DNA from: Crocinitomicaceae bacterium
GTDB lineage: Bacteria; Bacteroidota; Bacteroidia; Flavobacteriales_D; Crocinitomicaceae
DNA length: 32,857 nucleotides
NCBI GenBank assembly: GCA_003247185.1
Contig: QKAV01000214.1
Span: 1-32,857, forward strand
Direction: 5' to 3'
The notes under the pieces were generated by a model that was not told the origin of the DNA, searched no databases, and was given only the letters and a program-made list of their open reading frames with translations. Positions 24,992 to 32,472 of this stretch are shown here, one piece after another; the first letter of the stretch is position 1; each line of letters opens with the position of its first letter. A program made the position numbers and the translations under genes.

Positions 24992-25639
24992 ATGGCAATA
25001 AAGTTTTTATTCGGCTTGTTTGCAATAACAAGTGTATTGATGGCGTGTGCTCAATCAGATGAAAAGAAAGACGAGCCGGTTGTGAAGGATTACCGAAAAA
25101 ATCTGGACTCGCTGCAGGTTGCTTATTTTGCTAGTGGCTGTTTCTGGTGTGTGGAAGAAGTTTTTGAATCTGTGAACGGAGTGGAGGAAGTGATTTCCGG
25201 TTATTCCGGAGGAAAGGAAAAAAATCCGACATACGAGCAGGTCGGAGCAGGTGTCACGGGGCATGCGGAGTCGGTAAAAATCTATTATGACAGTTCAGTA
25301 GTAAATTTTCAAACCCTTGTGGACGTTTTCTTTAATTCACATGATCCGACGACAAAGGATCAACAAGGGCCGGATAAGGGAAGGCAATATCGTTCCATTG
25401 CTTTTTATCAGAATGAGGATGAAAAGGAAATTATTGAGAGCACGATAAAGTCGCTTCTTAAGAATGATATCTTTCCGAAGATTACAACCGAAGTTACGGC
25501 GTTTACCATTTTTTATCCTGCTGAGGACTACCATCAGGATTATGTGAAACTACATCCCAATCAGGCTTATGTAAAAGCTGTTTCTATCCCCAGGTTGAAT
25601 GAGTTTAAGGAAAAAATGCCGGAGGTTTTAAAACCATAA
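24992..25639 (+). CDS. msrA: Peptide-methionine (S)-S-oxide reductase, lipoprotein
   Basis: MsrA reduces methionine-S-sulfoxide in proteins. The core has the catalytic motif GCFWC (49-53, nucleophile Cys50), then VEEVFESVNGVEEVISGYSGG, the TGHAESV stretch, FNSHDPTTKDQQGPDKGRQYRSIAFY and the YHQDYVKLHPNQAYV end. The N-terminus is a lipoprotein signal with lipobox L-M-A-C19, followed by Ala-Gln-Ser-Asp-Glu, so this copy acts outside the cytoplasm, probably repairing oxidised envelope proteins. I chose the ATG at 24992 because GAGGG precedes it by 5 nt and it restarts 1 nt after the TPR stop; ATGs at 24977 and 24980 would add up to five residues and overlap the TPR gene. It has no fused MsrB domain; the resolving thiol was not located with certainty. 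Confidence 0.95.
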   Translation: MAIKFLFGLFAITSVLMACAQSDEKKDEPVVKDYRKNLDSLQVAYFASGCFWCVEEVFESVNGVEEVISGYSGGKEKNPTYEQVGAGVTGHAESVKIYYDSSVVNFQTLVDVFFNSHDPTTKDQQGPDKGRQYRSIAFYQNEDEKEIIESTIKSLLKNDIFPKITTEVTAFTIFYPAEDYHQDYVKLHPNQAYVKAVSIPRLNEFKEKMPEVLKP

Positions 25640-25646
25640 ACTGACC

Positions 25647-25680
25647 TTGCTCATGTTATTCTTCCGGAATTATAACTTAC
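25647..25680 (+). promoter_or_regulatory. Weak candidate promoter for the CBS protein gene
   Basis: TTG (25647-25649), 23 nt, then TAACTTAC (25673-25680), which keeps TA and TT of the -7 consensus only. It lies 20 nt before the ATG in a 61-nt gap after msrA, where no terminator is evident. Confidence 0.3.
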
Positions 25681-25700
25681 TTCGTTTAAAATACTGAGTT

Positions 25701-26063
25701 ATGCGTGTTGAAGATGTAATGTCTACTCCGGTGATTATCACCAATCGAAATGTAAAAGTGAAACATTTACGTGAGACCTTTGAGCGTAAAGAAGTGGGAG
25801 CTTTACCTGTTTTGGAAGCCGACGGAACAATCTCCGGAATTGTTTCACTCCGTGATATTTTGCGTGCGGATGATGAGCAGATTGTACAGGATATCATGAG
25901 CGACCATATTCACATTGTACTTCCGAATAATCAATTGAGTGATGCAGCCAATACCATGACATTGAAAAGGGTGCATCATCTGGTAGTTATGAAAGACGGA
26001 AATGTGGTAGGTATGCTTAGCGCACTGGATATCGTAAGAGAATACGCGGTACTCACAAAGTAA
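25701..26063 (+). CDS. Two-CBS-domain protein
   Basis: A 120-aa cytoplasmic protein consisting only of a CBS pair (Bateman module). CBS1 is VEDVMSTPVIITNRNVKVKHLRETF..VGALPVLEADGTISGIVSLRDILR (~3-56); CBS2 is VQDIMSDHIHIVLPNNQLSDAANTM..VHHLVVMKDGNVVGMLSALDIVREY (~62-115). Both carry the G-hydrophobic-S-x-x-D-I nucleotide-contacting end (SLRDI and SALDI). Such stand-alone modules bind adenine nucleotides and act as energy or ligand sensors for a partner; the partner is not evident here. The gene ends 12 nt before the converging dinB. Confidence 0.92.
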   Translation: MRVEDVMSTPVIITNRNVKVKHLRETFERKEVGALPVLEADGTISGIVSLRDILRADDEQIVQDIMSDHIHIVLPNNQLSDAANTMTLKRVHHLVVMKDGNVVGMLSALDIVREYAVLTK

Positions 26064-26075
26064 ATTCGTTATCAA

Positions 26076-27263
26076 TTAATCTGAAGTGTCTCCATTGAAA
26101 GGGTTCCATCTTTCAATTGTTTTGCCTTCCATTCCGGAAGCGCGCATAATAGCTCGCTCTCCGTATCGTTCCCGCATATTATCCATGGCCTTGTAAAGAT
26201 ATAACAGGGATGTATCTTCAAAAAGATTGATCTGATGGGCTCCCTGAACCAGGTGACTGAATTTTACACCAATCAGTCGTACCAGAACGCGTCGGTTATA
26301 TAATTTTCGAAACAACTCTTTTACGATAGGAAGAATAATATGATCGGTGGCGCCATAGGGAATGTGTTTTTGTAAGGTGTAAGTCTGAAAATCAGAATAC
26401 CTGATTTTGATGGTGACACAGGAAGTCAGTTTATCTTTTTTTCGCAATTGAAAACACAGGTGTTCTACCATTGTGGTGATAATCCCCTCTAATTGTACGG
26501 TATTCGTCGTATCCTGATCAAATGTGCGTTCCGTTGAAATTGACTTTCGCTCCTGGTAAGGAATGACCGGGGTGTTGTCTATTCCGTTCGCTTTTCTCCA
26601 GATTGCGATCCCATTTTTTCCGAATACACTTTCCATCAATTCAATAGGCATTTGTTGAAGAGCTCCGATTTCTTTAATCCCCAGATCACAAAGTTGGCGG
26701 TAGGTTTTGTTGCCGATCATAGGGATTTTTTTAACGGACAAGGGGGCCAGGAATTGTTTCTCGGTTCCGTAACCAACCTGGATTTCATTGTTAGGCTTGG
26801 CTTCACCGGTTGCAATTTTGGAAACCGTTTTGTTTAATGATAAACCAAATGATATGGGAAGTCCGCTTTCACGGATAATCCTTGCACGTAACTCCGAGGC
26901 AATTTTCTGTGTGCCGAAAAAACGATCCATTCCGCTCAGGTCAAGATAAAACTCATCAATTGACGTTTTTTCGTAGAGCGGAACGGTTTCCCGGATAATA
27001 TCCGTTACAAGTCTGGAATATTTGGAATAGATTCCTGAGCTTCCCCGAATAACAATTGCTTCAGGACATAGCTGTTTGGCCATTCGCATAGGCATTGCCG
27101 AGTGGACACCGAATTTTCTGGCTTCGTAACTGCAGGATGCAACTACTCCGCGGTCAGAAGTCCCCCCGATAAGCACAGGTTTTCCAATAAGACTGCTGTC
27201 CATCAACCGCTCGCAGGAAACGAAGAAGGTATCAAGGTCCATGTGTACGATAGCTCTGTCCAT
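26076..27263 (-). CDS. dinB: DNA polymerase IV (Y-family translesion polymerase)
   Basis: A 395-aa Y-family polymerase. Catalytic carboxylates are in MDLDTFF (Asp9, with the steric-gate region at F13/F14) and SIDEFYLDLSG (Asp103-Glu104); CSYEARKFGVHSAMPM, GLSLNKTVSKIATGEAKPN and KKIPMIGNKTYRQLCDLGI (helix-hairpin-helix) follow. A beta-clamp motif QINLF lies at 344-348, about 50 residues before the C-terminus. I chose the ATG at 27263; a TTG two codons upstream is in frame, but the ATG falls 2 nt after the dnaE stop (TGA-TT-ATG), indicating coupling. Together the two genes form a probable damage-tolerance operon. The 3' end converges on the CBS gene. Confidence 0.96.
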   Translation of the reverse strand: MDRAIVHMDLDTFFVSCERLMDSSLIGKPVLIGGTSDRGVVASCSYEARKFGVHSAMPMRMAKQLCPEAIVIRGSSGIYSKYSRLVTDIIRETVPLYEKTSIDEFYLDLSGMDRFFGTQKIASELRARIIRESGLPISFGLSLNKTVSKIATGEAKPNNEIQVGYGTEKQFLAPLSVKKIPMIGNKTYRQLCDLGIKEIGALQQMPIELMESVFGKNGIAIWRKANGIDNTPVIPYQERKSISTERTFDQDTTNTVQLEGIITTMVEHLCFQLRKKDKLTSCVTIKIRYSDFQTYTLQKHIPYGATDHIILPIVKELFRKLYNRRVLVRLIGVKFSHLVQGAHQINLFEDTSLLYLYKAMDNMRERYGERAIMRASGMEGKTIERWNPFNGDTSD

Positions 27264-27265
27264 AA

Positions 27266-30200
27266 TCAACTTGCCGAACGATTGGTGAGTAGTCTGTCTT
27301 TGTTGCTTCGGCTCCAGCTGTCTTTTCTGCTGTTGCTGGTTTCGACGGATTTTATGGTCTTTTTCTCGGCATATCTCGGATCTTCAATCATCGCTTTTCT
27401 CTGCAGACACACTACTTCTATGGAAAGAAAACCGTATTCCGAGGTTACAGTGCCTGTTATGCGATATACACCGGTTCCTCTGAACGGGTATTTTTTAATG
27501 GACGGAGGAAAGTGTACCGTGTCAATCCAATTTCCTTTCCGATCGATAAAGGTTCCGAAGTACATTCCTTCCTGCCTGGATGTGTATGTTTTTTTAGCAT
27601 GGACATAGTATCCGTCAATTTCAACGGTCTGACCGATGTAATTTTTAAGGTCGGTTGCAAGCACGCTTTGCGTTTCTTCCAGATCGTTTTCAATCAGGCG
27701 GAAGATGTCAAAAACAGGAAAGCTCAGTAATTCTATCTGATCAAAAGCATCTTCCTGTTGAGAATCAGGAAACTCAGGGATACTAAATTTTCTTTGTTGT
27801 ATACTGAATAGATCCCCTACGGTTGTTTGGTCGGATTTTTTGTTTTGATGGGAACATTTTAGATGAGCTTCCCAGAGTAAACTTCGTTTGCTTCTTTTGG
27901 TAAAACGGAAAGCATTGATCCGGATTAAAATGCTTAGTTGTTCAAGTGAAAGATGCACTCTGTCAATAAAATCATCAAAGTCTTTAAAAGGGCCATTTTT
28001 AATCCGCTCTTTAACCACTTGTTTTGCCGAATTGGAATCAAACCCATGAAGAAGATGATATCCGAGGTAAATTTCAGTTCCGTAAATAACGGTATCGATC
28101 TGGCTATGATTGACACAGGGAGTATAAATGATTCCTCCGTGTTTTTCGGCTTCGCGGACATAGATTTCTGTCCGGTAAAAACCGCCGTAGTTATTGATTG
28201 TTGCAACCATGAATTCCAAAGGAAAGTAGGCTTTCAAAAACAAACATTGATAGCTCTCAACTGCGTATGAAGCAGAGTGCCCTTTAGCAAAGGCATATCC
28301 GGCAAAGCTTTCCGTTTGCCGCCAGATTTCTGCAGTGAGTTCCGGTGCATGTCCGATTTGCAGGCAGTTTGAAAAGAATTTTTCTTTTACGGCCTGAAAC
28401 TCATCTCTGGATCTGAATTTTCCCGACATTCCGCGTCGCATTTTGTCCGCTTCTGCGAGCGTTAGCCCTGCAAAGTGGTGGGCAACTTTAATCACGTCTT
28501 CCTGGTAAACCATTACACCGTAAGTTTCAGGCATCAGATCAAGTAAGACAGGATGGGCTTCCTTACGTCGTTCGGGGTCGCGAGAACGTTTGATATATTC
28601 CTGCATCATTCCTGATTGGGCGACTCCCGGTCGGATCACAGAACTTGCAGCGACTAATCCCAGGTAATCCGAAACACGGAGTTTGGACATCAACATGCGC
28701 ATAGCAGGGGATTCCACATAAAAACAGCCGATAGAGTTGGCCTCCTGTAGCATTATGCTGATTTTTCTGTCTTCCTTAAATTGCTGGATCGCATGGATAT
28801 CAATTGCGCCTTTTTCGGGTTGATTATATGCAATGATGTCAAGCGCATCTTTTATTTTGCTTAATCCCCGCTGACTGAGGATATCGAATTTATAGAGCCC
28901 CACGTCTTCTGCCACGTGCATATCAAACTGGATGGTTCTGTATCCTTTTGGGGGCATGAATGTAGCGGTGAAATACTCAATTGGTTTTTCAGATATCACA
29001 ATACCACAGGCGTGTACACTTAGATTACTTGGCATACCATGGATGTAGCTGCTGTAACGAATGATGAGCTTTTCAAGTTCATTGTCAGGAATGTGGCGTC
29101 CTTCGGATAAAGCATCTATTTCCTGTTTGGGAAGACCGAAGACTTTTCCCAGTTCGCGGATTACACTTTTTTGCTGAAACGTATTGTAATTCGCTACCAG
29201 TGCAACATGTGGGAAACGTTCAAAAATATACCTGGTAATATCGTCCCGGTCTTTCCAGGAAAAATCAATATCAAAATCGGGAGGGTTTTTCCGATAGAGG
29301 TTGATGAACCGTTCGAAATACAAATCAAGATCAATGGGGTCAACATCTGTAATCCGCAATAAATAAGCAACGATGCTATTGGCGCCACTTCCTCTTCCGA
29401 CATAGAAATAACCCTGTGAGCGTGCATAGTTGATAATGTCCCAGTTGATCAGAAAGTAGGACACAAATCCCATGTCTATAATTGTTTTGAGTTCACTTTC
29501 AACGCGATTTCTGATGTTCTGAGAGCTTTCCGGATAGCGGTAAGGAAGTCCTTCTTCACAGAGCTTGTAAAGAAGCGCGATATCTTCATTTTCATTTCCG
29601 GTATAGGTTTTTTGATTTTGAGGTTCGGCTTTTTCTGCAAAATCGAAGTGGACGGAACAACTGTTGAGGAGTTTGTCTGTATTCAGGATAATTTCCGGGA
29701 AATCCTGATACAGTTGCATTAGAATATCTCTGGGGTACATTACCTGCTGCATTGATCCCTGCTCGCTTACCGGAAGTTTGCTGAGTAATGTGTTGTTGTC
29801 AATAGCCCTGAGCAGACGATGGACATTGTAATCCCTTTTGTTGCGGAAAGATGCTGTTTGCAGAATGACAAACCGTTTTGATTTTATCTTGTTGATACGG
29901 ATGTAATCCAGATCGGCAGGTTCAATACCGATGTATTCATTTTTTCCTAAGGAAGGAAGATGTTTGCTTCGTTTGAAAGGGTAGATCACAAAAGTATCTT
30001 TCAGATCCGGAGCTTTTTCAGGAATTTCTTCTTCTTCGTGAAGAATTGTACTCAGATAATGATTGATTTGTTCAAATCCATTATTGTTTCCGGCCAGTAA
30101 TATAAAACGTTGCTGAACGCCATTTCTGAAATCGACGCCGATAACCGGTTTCAGATCCATTTTTTGTGCCTTCCGAATGAATTCCAGACAGCCGGATGTA

Positions 30201-30319
30201 GTATTGATATCAGTCAGTGCAATACTTCTGTATCCATTCTCAAGTGCGAGCTGCAGGAGCGTTTTCGGAGAAAAAGTGCCGTAACGCAGACTATAATAAC
30301 TGTGCGTATTCAGATACAT
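27266..30319 (-). CDS. dnaE: DNA polymerase III alpha-subunit homologue, DnaE2-like
   Basis: A C-family polymerase of 1017 aa, shorter than typical replicative DnaE (~1160 aa or more) and in the DnaE2 range. The N-terminal PHP domain is recognisable (THSYYSLRYGTF, ALTDINTTSG) but degenerate: where active PHP domains have HxH and TDH this has N4-T-H6 and T-D-I38, so metal-dependent exonuclease activity is unlikely. The catalytic core has GRGSGANS (308-315), PPDFDIDF (Asp348, Asp350) and KFDIL (Asp479), so polymerisation should be intact. A helix-hairpin-helix region and an OB-like domain (~YIGQTVEIDGYYV onward) follow. It heads a two-gene unit with dinB. I infer a second, damage-related polymerase; the main replicase should be encoded elsewhere. 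An alternative is that it is the main replicase, which its size and dinB partner argue against. Confidence 0.93.
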   Translation of the reverse strand: MYLNTHSYYSLRYGTFSPKTLLQLALENGYRSIALTDINTTSGCLEFIRKAQKMDLKPVIGVDFRNGVQQRFILLAGNNNGFEQINHYLSTILHEEEEIPEKAPDLKDTFVIYPFKRSKHLPSLGKNEYIGIEPADLDYIRINKIKSKRFVILQTASFRNKRDYNVHRLLRAIDNNTLLSKLPVSEQGSMQQVMYPRDILMQLYQDFPEIILNTDKLLNSCSVHFDFAEKAEPQNQKTYTGNENEDIALLYKLCEEGLPYRYPESSQNIRNRVESELKTIIDMGFVSYFLINWDIINYARSQGYFYVGRGSGANSIVAYLLRITDVDPIDLDLYFERFINLYRKNPPDFDIDFSWKDRDDITRYIFERFPHVALVANYNTFQQKSVIRELGKVFGLPKQEIDALSEGRHIPDNELEKLIIRYSSYIHGMPSNLSVHACGIVISEKPIEYFTATFMPPKGYRTIQFDMHVAEDVGLYKFDILSQRGLSKIKDALDIIAYNQPEKGAIDIHAIQQFKEDRKISIMLQEANSIGCFYVESPAMRMLMSKLRVSDYLGLVAASSVIRPGVAQSGMMQEYIKRSRDPERRKEAHPVLLDLMPETYGVMVYQEDVIKVAHHFAGLTLAEADKMRRGMSGKFRSRDEFQAVKEKFFSNCLQIGHAPELTAEIWRQTESFAGYAFAKGHSASYAVESYQCLFLKAYFPLEFMVATINNYGGFYRTEIYVREAEKHGGIIYTPCVNHSQIDTVIYGTEIYLGYHLLHGFDSNSAKQVVKERIKNGPFKDFDDFIDRVHLSLEQLSILIRINAFRFTKRSKRSLLWEAHLKCSHQNKKSDQTTVGDLFSIQQRKFSIPEFPDSQQEDAFDQIELLSFPVFDIFRLIENDLEETQSVLATDLKNYIGQTVEIDGYYVHAKKTYTSRQEGMYFGTFIDRKGNWIDTVHFPPSIKKYPFRGTGVYRITGTVTSEYGFLSIEVVCLQRKAMIEDPRYAEKKTIKSVETSNSRKDSWSRSNKDRLLTNRSAS

Positions 30320-30351
30320 AGGAATTAAAATAAATGGGGAGGCTGAGGAAT

Positions 30352-30359
30352 CAAATGTA
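30352..30359 (-). promoter_or_regulatory. Candidate -7 box of the dnaE-dinB unit
   Basis: Read on the minus strand, 30359-30352 is TACATTTG, a perfect TAnnTTTG match, 32 nt upstream of the dnaE ATG. There is no TTG at 17-23 nt upstream; instead the -33 region is occupied by phased TAATCA half-sites (30368-30395). Confidence 0.5.
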
Positions 30360-30367
30360 TTAAAAAA

Positions 30368-30395
30368 TAATCAAAAAATGATTATAAATTAATCA
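30368..30395. repeat. Three TAATCA half-sites phased at 11 bp (candidate operator)
   Basis: TAATCA (30368-30373), its reverse complement TGATTA (30379-30384) and TAATCA again (30390-30395) begin exactly 11 bp apart, forming two overlapping inverted repeats with 5-nt spacers; the first pair extends to 7 bp per arm (ATAATCA/TGATTAT, 30367-30385). The array covers the -33 region of the dnaE promoter and lies 37 nt upstream of the divergent aminotransferase start. Confidence 0.5.
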
Positions 30396-30431
30396 AATAA
30401 AATATACTTGTTTTCTATTATATTAGGACGC

Positions 30432-31598
30432 ATGAAAAACTGGAAAGATCAATTTTTACTCGATTCCGAAATCACCTTTTTGAATTTCGGTTCATTCGGA
30501 GCTTGTCCCCGCGTTGTATTTGAAGAATATCAACGATTGCAGCTGGAGTTGGAGCGGGAACCCGTAAGGTTCATTACGCGAACAGGCATGAATCTTTTAC
30601 AGGATTCAAGAAAAGCACTGGCAGATTATGTGAATTGCGATCCGGATGATGTGGTGTATATGACCAATCCTTCCTATGCCATGAACACGGTGATTCGTTC
30701 TTTGGAGTTAAAGTCCGGGGATGAAATTCTTTCCACAAATTTGGAATATGGAGCCATGGACCGCACCTGGAATTACTATTGCAATAAAGCAGGAGCGAGG
30801 TATGTACGTTCTGAAATAACCTTACCGATCGCCGATAAAGAAACCTTTTTAAGTGATTTCTGGAAAGGGTATACGGAGAACACAAAAGTGATCTTTATTT
30901 CTCACATCACAAGTGCAACCGGTATAATTCTGCCTGTAAAGGAAATTGTTGATGAAGCGAATAAACGAGGTCTGTTAACCATCGTTGACGGGGCTCATGT
31001 TCCGGGACATCTTCCGCTGGATTTGACAGAACTGGATGCGGATATCTATACAGGTGCGTGTCACAAGTGGATGATGGCACCAAAAGGCGCATCATTTCTA
31101 CATGTAAAAAAGGGACAGCAACAATGGGTTGATCCACTGGTGATTAGTTGGGGTTATGAAAGTGATTTTCCTTCCCATTCGCAATTCCTGGATTATCATC
31201 AAACCAACGGAACACGTGATTTTTCAGCATTTTTGACCGTTCCGAAGTGTATTGAATTTATGGAGGAACATGATTGGAGAAAGAGAGCGGACGAACAACG
31301 AACAGCTACTGTAGAACGCGCCAATCAATTCCGGGAAGAGCTCCAATTTACTCCCATTAGTCCGCTTACAAAAGAATGGTTGGGACAACTTTTCAGTATT
31401 CCGGTTCAGCCAAAAAATCCACTTGATATCCAGCAAAAAATCTTCTCGGAGTTTAAAATTGAAATTCCGCTGGCGAAGAATGAAGACCGTTATTTTATCA
31501 GGTTTTCGCATCAGGTTTTTAATGAATCTGAAGATTTTGAAAAGCTGCTGTCTGCTTTGAAATCCTTGCGTGACAGAGGAGAACTTAGGTTTGAATAG
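30432..31598 (+). CDS. Class V aminotransferase, isopenicillin N epimerase-like
   Basis: A PLP enzyme of fold type I, class V (388 aa). FLNFGSFGACPRVVFEEY at the N-terminus, the cofactor Asp in IVDGAHVPG (Asp186, His189) and the Schiff-base lysine in GACHKWMMAPKG (Lys212) are diagnostic. The closest annotated type is the isopenicillin N epimerase-like group of NifS-related proteins, whose real substrates are mostly unknown; antibiotic epimerisation should not be assumed. The ATG at 30432 is chosen over an in-frame TTG at 30408 because the latter adds an unconserved prefix. TATATTAG at 30419-30426 resembles a -7 box. Divergent from dnaE across 112 bp. Confidence 0.9.
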   Translation: MKNWKDQFLLDSEITFLNFGSFGACPRVVFEEYQRLQLELEREPVRFITRTGMNLLQDSRKALADYVNCDPDDVVYMTNPSYAMNTVIRSLELKSGDEILSTNLEYGAMDRTWNYYCNKAGARYVRSEITLPIADKETFLSDFWKGYTENTKVIFISHITSATGIILPVKEIVDEANKRGLLTIVDGAHVPGHLPLDLTELDADIYTGACHKWMMAPKGASFLHVKKGQQQWVDPLVISWGYESDFPSHSQFLDYHQTNGTRDFSAFLTVPKCIEFMEEHDWRKRADEQRTATVERANQFREELQFTPISPLTKEWLGQLFSIPVQPKNPLDIQQKIFSEFKIEIPLAKNEDRYFIRFSHQVFNESEDFEKLLSALKSLRDRGELRFE

Positions 31599-31620
31599 CG
31601 AGCGAGCTGTGTAACTTACG

Positions 31621-31654
31621 TTGCGTCATAATTAGCCTGCATAGGCGTACTTTG
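31621..31654 (+). promoter_or_regulatory. Weak candidate promoter for the TauE/SafE gene
   Basis: TTG (31621-31623) and, after 24 nt, TACTTTG (31648-31654), a -7-like sequence one base shorter than TAnnTTTG, 14 nt before the ATG. The 70-nt gap after the aminotransferase shows no terminator hairpin. Confidence 0.3.
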
Positions 31655-31668
31655 CCCAAAGAACTGAA

Positions 31669-32472
31669 ATGATGATTGAGATATTGGGCTATGCAGGAGC
31701 GTTATTAATTGGGGTTGTACTTGGGTTGATCGGAGGAGGAGGATCGATTTTAACGGTACCTATTCTGGTATATATTCTGGGAGAAGATCCTGTAACAGCT
31801 ACGGCATATTCGCTGTTTGTTGTCGGTACATCATCTCTTGTCGGAGCTGTCCGCAATGCACAGAAAGGCATGGTGGATTTTCGCACGGGAATCGTTTTTG
31901 CCACGCCCGCTTTGTTTGCGGTCTATTTAACACGCAGATACCTGGTTCCTGCCATTCCGGATGAGCTTTTTTCCGTTGGTGATTTCATGGTAACGAAATC
32001 GGTGGCGATTATGGTCTTTTTCGCAATTATTATGCTGTTAGCATCCATTTCGATGATCAGGGGAAGAAAGGATAATCATCAGGAAGCAGATCATGCTACC
32101 TATAATTATCCGATGATTATTCTGGAAGGAATTGTTGTTGGGGTATTAACCGGAATTGTTGGTGCAGGTGGTGGATTCCTCATCATTCCCGCACTGGTTT
32201 TGTTAGCCAAGATTCCGATGAAACGCGCCGTTGCAACATCATTGCTGATCATAGCTGTGAAGTCGTTGATCGGATTTATTGGTGATGTACAGGATCGTGT
32301 AATCGATTGGACCTTCCTCTTATCATTTACTGCCGTTTCGGTTATCGGGATATTTGTTGGAATTTACCTGAACAAATTCGTCGATGGGGCGAAATTGAAA
32401 AAAGCCTTTGGTTGGTTTGTGCTGATAATGGGAGTCTATATTATCGGGAAAGAGATATTAACTCCTCAATAA
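31669..32472 (+). CDS. TauE/SafE-family anion permease
   Basis: A 267-aa inner-membrane protein with about eight hydrophobic segments in two pseudo-symmetric halves, each opening with a glycine-rich motif: LGLIGGGGSILTVPILVYIL (~19-38) and TGIVGAGGGFLIIPALVLL in the second half, followed by AVATSLLIIAVKSLIGFIGD. This is the TauE/SafE (DUF81) pattern, whose members export or import sulfite, sulfoacetate, taurine-derived or other organic anions; the substrate cannot be read from the sequence. A second ATG follows immediately at 31672. The stop codon lies inside the converging ktrA gene (15-nt overlap). Confidence 0.93.
   Translation: MMIEILGYAGALLIGVVLGLIGGGGSILTVPILVYILGEDPVTATAYSLFVVGTSSLVGAVRNAQKGMVDFRTGIVFATPALFAVYLTRRYLVPAIPDELFSVGDFMVTKSVAIMVFFAIIMLLASISMIRGRKDNHQEADHATYNYPMIILEGIVVGVLTGIVGAGGGFLIIPALVLLAKIPMKRAVATSLLIIAVKSLIGFIGDVQDRVIDWTFLLSFTAVSVIGIFVGIYLNKFVDGAKLKKAFGWFVLIMGVYIIGKEILTPQ

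Noticed and set aside
30432-31598. Interpretation of the class V aminotransferase as part of beta-lactam biosynthesis
   Set aside because: The name comes from distant similarity. No ACV synthetase, isopenicillin N synthase or other biosynthetic gene is nearby.
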